From positions 1-64,000 of the forward strand of contig NZ_CALFBQ010000038.1 in the NCBI RefSeq assembly GCF_937951745.1: DNA of 64,000 nt, given 5' to 3'. Shown here piece after piece: positions 61,646 to 64,000 of this stretch (positions are counted from its first letter, which is position 1; every line of letters begins with the position of its first letter). The notes beneath the pieces were generated by a model, which saw nothing but the letters and a program-made list of their open reading frames with translations, did not search any database and was not told the origin of the DNA. The position numbers were made by a program, and so were the translations under genes. Source of the stretch: an uncultured Chloroflexus sp. (GTDB lineage: Bacteria > Chloroflexota > Chloroflexia > Chloroflexales > Chloroflexaceae).

Positions 61646-62395
61646 ATGGCCGATCTGTTCGCGTTGTACTGGGATGGGCCGCCGTTCGTCTTCTTTAGCC
61701 CGCCACATTGGATTGCACTGGCATGTGTGACAGCCGCCTGCGGTTGGGTGATTGGCCCGGCTCGCTCATTATCATCCACAGCCAAACAGCACTGGCGCTA
61801 CATGCTAGCCGCAATCCTAGCGATCAACGAGCTTGCCTACAACCTCTGGTTCTGGGTGCATGGTCTCTGGTCAATCCAATCCATGCTGCCGCTGCACCTC
61901 TGCACACTGTTTACGTGGCTCAGCGTGATAATGCTGCTCACCCGCAGCTATCGCATCTTCGAGTTTGCCTATTTTTTGGGGATTGGTGGCGCGTTGCAGG
62001 CGTTGTTAACGCCGGATATTGGTGTGTACGGCTTTCCGCACTTCCGCGCCTTCCAGAGCTTTATTTCCCACGGCGGGCTGGTGTTGGCCGCGCTGACGAT
62101 GATCGCACTTGAAGGCTACCGCCCCACGTGGCGCTCGGTGGGGCGGGTGATTGTCGGAGCCAATCTGTTGATGGCGGGCGTCGGCGTCGTTAATTGGTTG
62201 CTCGATAGTAACTATCTCTTTTTGGCTCGTAAGCCCTATACGCCAAGTCTCCTCGATCTGTTGGGGCCGTGGCCGATGTACATCATTTGGATGGAAGTAC
62301 TCGGCATTCTTACCATTCTTATTCTCTACTTGCCATTCGCGCTGAGTGATCTCCTTCAGAGATCACCAATGATCGTGAGAAGGGTGCGTCGGTAG
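61646..62395 (+). CDS. YwaF-like (TIGR02206) integral membrane protein
   Basis: A 249-residue protein with about seven hydrophobic segments. The family motifs LPLHLCTLFTWLSV (about residues 81-94) and a C-terminal LGPWPMYIIWMEV are present. YwaF-type proteins are widespread but their role is not settled; the seven-helix layout resembles a transporter or receptor. GGAGG lies 6-7 bases before the ATG at 61646. Its last 40 bases overlap the end of the convergent CHAD-domain gene. Confidence 0.82.
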   Translation: MADLFALYWDGPPFVFFSPPHWIALACVTAACGWVIGPARSLSSTAKQHWRYMLAAILAINELAYNLWFWVHGLWSIQSMLPLHLCTLFTWLSVIMLLTRSYRIFEFAYFLGIGGALQALLTPDIGVYGFPHFRAFQSFISHGGLVLAALTMIALEGYRPTWRSVGRVIVGANLLMAGVGVVNWLLDSNYLFLARKPYTPSLLDLLGPWPMYIIWMEVLGILTILILYLPFALSDLLQRSPMIVRRVRR

Positions 62396-63849
62396 TCAGA
62401 CGATGTCAGTTTTGCCCAGCACTCTGGCAATTCGGTGCGCAACGTGACCCACTCGCCTTCACGCGCCGCCAGATAGGCCGTGACCGCTGCCGGCGCGTGT
62501 TCGGTATGCGGCGCCAGCAAGCCGCGCGCAACGCTGATATCATTCAGAGCACCTAGATGGTCTTGGAAATCGATCAGCGGGTTTAACAGATCACTCAGTC
62601 GCTCACCCACAATGTCGCTGACCAATTCAAGCGCATACCGCAGCCGCTTGCCGGCAATGCGCATCGCGTGCAGACTAGCCTCATCTTCTGGCAAACCGTT
62701 GCGATCATACGAGCGCAAGGCTTCGTAGTGGGCATAGAGCATACTGCCGGCATGATCCTTCACCCGTGGCCGGTTGTCCCAGTCAGCGGCAAAACACGCG
62801 AGACGAGCCAGAACGCGTAGGTCACGCTCGTACTGCTTGCCGTTGAGATAGTCGATGAGTGCTGCATGCGCCTGCATGCGCTCAGTACGGATTACTTCCA
62901 TAATTGGCTCAAGACCGCTAAGCGCACGTTGGGTCATATCATTGAGCAATACATCTCGATCACGAGTGGCACCAGCTTCGCGGGCCAAGGTGCGCACGCC
63001 TGTCGTTGCCTTGCGCGCCACCTTAACCGGCGCGACCGGTTCAAGGAGACGCAGCGCGGCCCGAATACGACGGGTGGCGACGCGCAGATCATGTACCGCC
63101 TCGATAGTCTCGTCGGCTTCAACCGCCCGCGCTGTCTGTTGCAACCGCCGCACTTGCCGGCGCAGCACCACCCGCCCCAATTCGGCAAACGGTACGTCGC
63201 CTGAGGCATACCAATAGGGTAACCGATCAGTTGGCTCATCCTCACCAGCAACTGGCTCAACTACCGTTCCTTCACTCTGCACGACAATATCGGGGCGCAG
63301 CCCGAAAACACGTTCCCACAGATCAGCCTTGGCTAACGCTCGCTCGCTATCTACCGCCGCATGCGGGCCGCTTGCCAGCAAACTTATCCGTCTGTTACGG
63401 GCTGTTACCTCAACACGAGTCGTCTGGCTTTGGCTATAGTCAAACCCGTCGGCTACCCGCACAATGGCTGCTAATTGCAACGCTAACTCGCGATTGCGCT
63501 TATTGAGACACAACACCGCCGGTTCAAGTCGAGCACGCGGTTTGCGCCGATGGAGAGCGACAATTGCTGCCAATATCGCTTGATCGTTCTCGTCCCCCAA
63601 ATCGTGGCGTAGAATAATGTCTCGTCCGACGAGATGATGCTCAGGTGGGTCAGTTGTCAAGCCAACGTTATGCAACAGAGCACCAGCTTCAACCAATTGG
63701 CGGGCAGTAGCTGGTAGTTTGCGCTGTTCGGCTACAGCGTCAAACAGTGTCAGCGCGTGATCGGCTACCTGCCGAGCATGTGCCCGGTCAACTCGATACG
63801 CGGTGAGCAACGTTTCAACATAAGCTGCCAGATTGGTCATAGTTGCCAT
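62356..63849 (-). CDS. HD-like/CHAD-domain fusion protein, probably polyphosphate-associated
   Basis: A 497-residue two-domain protein. The N-terminal half (about residues 15-190) resembles the HD domain at the C-terminus of Ppx/GppA polyphosphatases (HARQVADHALTLFD, GALLHNVGLTTDPPEHHLVG), but the metal-binding His-Asp reads His-Asn. The C-terminal half (about 225-490) is a CHAD domain, helical and rich in conserved His/Arg/Lys (EAVHDLRVATRRIRAALRLL, LHAMRIAGKRLRYALEL). CHAD domains bind polyphosphate. The pairing suggests a polyphosphate-binding or sensing protein rather than an active hydrolase. GAGG lies 5 bases before the ATG at 63849. Confidence 0.88.
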   Translation of the reverse strand: MATMTNLAAYVETLLTAYRVDRAHARQVADHALTLFDAVAEQRKLPATARQLVEAGALLHNVGLTTDPPEHHLVGRDIILRHDLGDENDQAILAAIVALHRRKPRARLEPAVLCLNKRNRELALQLAAIVRVADGFDYSQSQTTRVEVTARNRRISLLASGPHAAVDSERALAKADLWERVFGLRPDIVVQSEGTVVEPVAGEDEPTDRLPYWYASGDVPFAELGRVVLRRQVRRLQQTARAVEADETIEAVHDLRVATRRIRAALRLLEPVAPVKVARKATTGVRTLAREAGATRDRDVLLNDMTQRALSGLEPIMEVIRTERMQAHAALIDYLNGKQYERDLRVLARLACFAADWDNRPRVKDHAGSMLYAHYEALRSYDRNGLPEDEASLHAMRIAGKRLRYALELVSDIVGERLSDLLNPLIDFQDHLGALNDISVARGLLAPHTEHAPAAVTAYLAAREGEWVTLRTELPECWAKLTSSDYRRTLLTIIGDL

Positions 63850-64000
63850 TGAAACCTCGTTTGTTCAATCGCCCAAGCCGAAGCCCCAAACTCAAGCCGT
63901 TACCGAAATCTTAGCATCTCCTGCAATGATTCCGCTGTAGATCACATCGGTGTACTCAAAGTTCACGGAAGCGAAACGAGTGCTCTCGCCACACTAAGGG

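Overview
The window looks like chromosomal DNA of a filamentous anoxygenic phototroph or close relative in the Chloroflexota, most like Chloroflexus. This is an inference. It rests on a cyanobacterial/mycobacterial-type group 2a [NiFe] uptake hydrogenase, a type 2 isopentenyl-diphosphate isomerase, a Corynebacterium-type glycogen synthase, many GAF/PAS sensor kinases, degenerate exported proteins of a Chloroflexota-type repeat family, and abundant intergenic palindromes and 'GCGCAAAGG' repeats. No phage, insertion sequence, integrase or CRISPR array is visible.

Layout. 1-7.2 kb: start of a thiamine pyrophosphokinase (cut by the edge), a LysE-type exporter, glycogen synthase, and a BMP-type nucleoside/sugar ABC importer (lipoprotein, double ATPase, two permeases) with a structured leader. 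7.3-8.4 kb: a decayed exported-protein gene. 8.4-15.4 kb: 4-alpha-glucanotransferase, an fni-recF pair, an FAD amino-acid-oxidase-like protein and a penicillin-binding-like serine hydrolase. 15.5-20.9 kb: a tight minus-strand run (ParB-like protein, large GT39-like membrane glycosyltransferase, winged-helix protein, lipoate ligase). 21.3-27.9 kb: metallophosphoesterase plus sensor kinase, glutathione peroxidase, and a very large secreted nuclease. 28.2-30.6 kb: an Eco57I-like DNA adenine methyltransferase translationally coupled to hypF.

30.6-45.7 kb is the centrepiece, a complete hydrogenase locus. hypF lies on the minus strand. A plus-strand gene train diverges from it: DUF1641 protein, hypA, hypB, small subunit, large subunit, maturation protease, a 103-aa unknown, a TPR protein, a 120-aa unknown, a NifU-C/Rieske fusion, an NHL-repeat protein, hypC, hypD and hypE. 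All six Hyp factors needed for Ni and Fe(CN)2CO insertion are present. There is no cytochrome b subunit, so electrons probably leave through the Rieske/NifU protein and the uncharacterised accessory proteins. Almost every loose junction in this train carries a 'GACGCAAAGGCGC' repeat.

46-49.6 kb: leucyl-tRNA synthetase, preceded by an overlapping small frame with a near-perfect ribosome site, then a small membrane protein. 49.6-58.1 kb: a minus-strand signalling block (GAF protein with a cyclase-like domain that lacks its metal ligands, two hybrid-domain sensor kinases with no response regulator, and a Thr/Pro-rich Calx-beta protein carrying a minisatellite). 58.2-64 kb: tRNA-Gly(GCC) with its promoter and terminator, a HAD-like protein, groES-groEL under a promoter flanked by two CIRCE operators, a YwaF-like membrane protein, and an HD-like/CHAD fusion protein.
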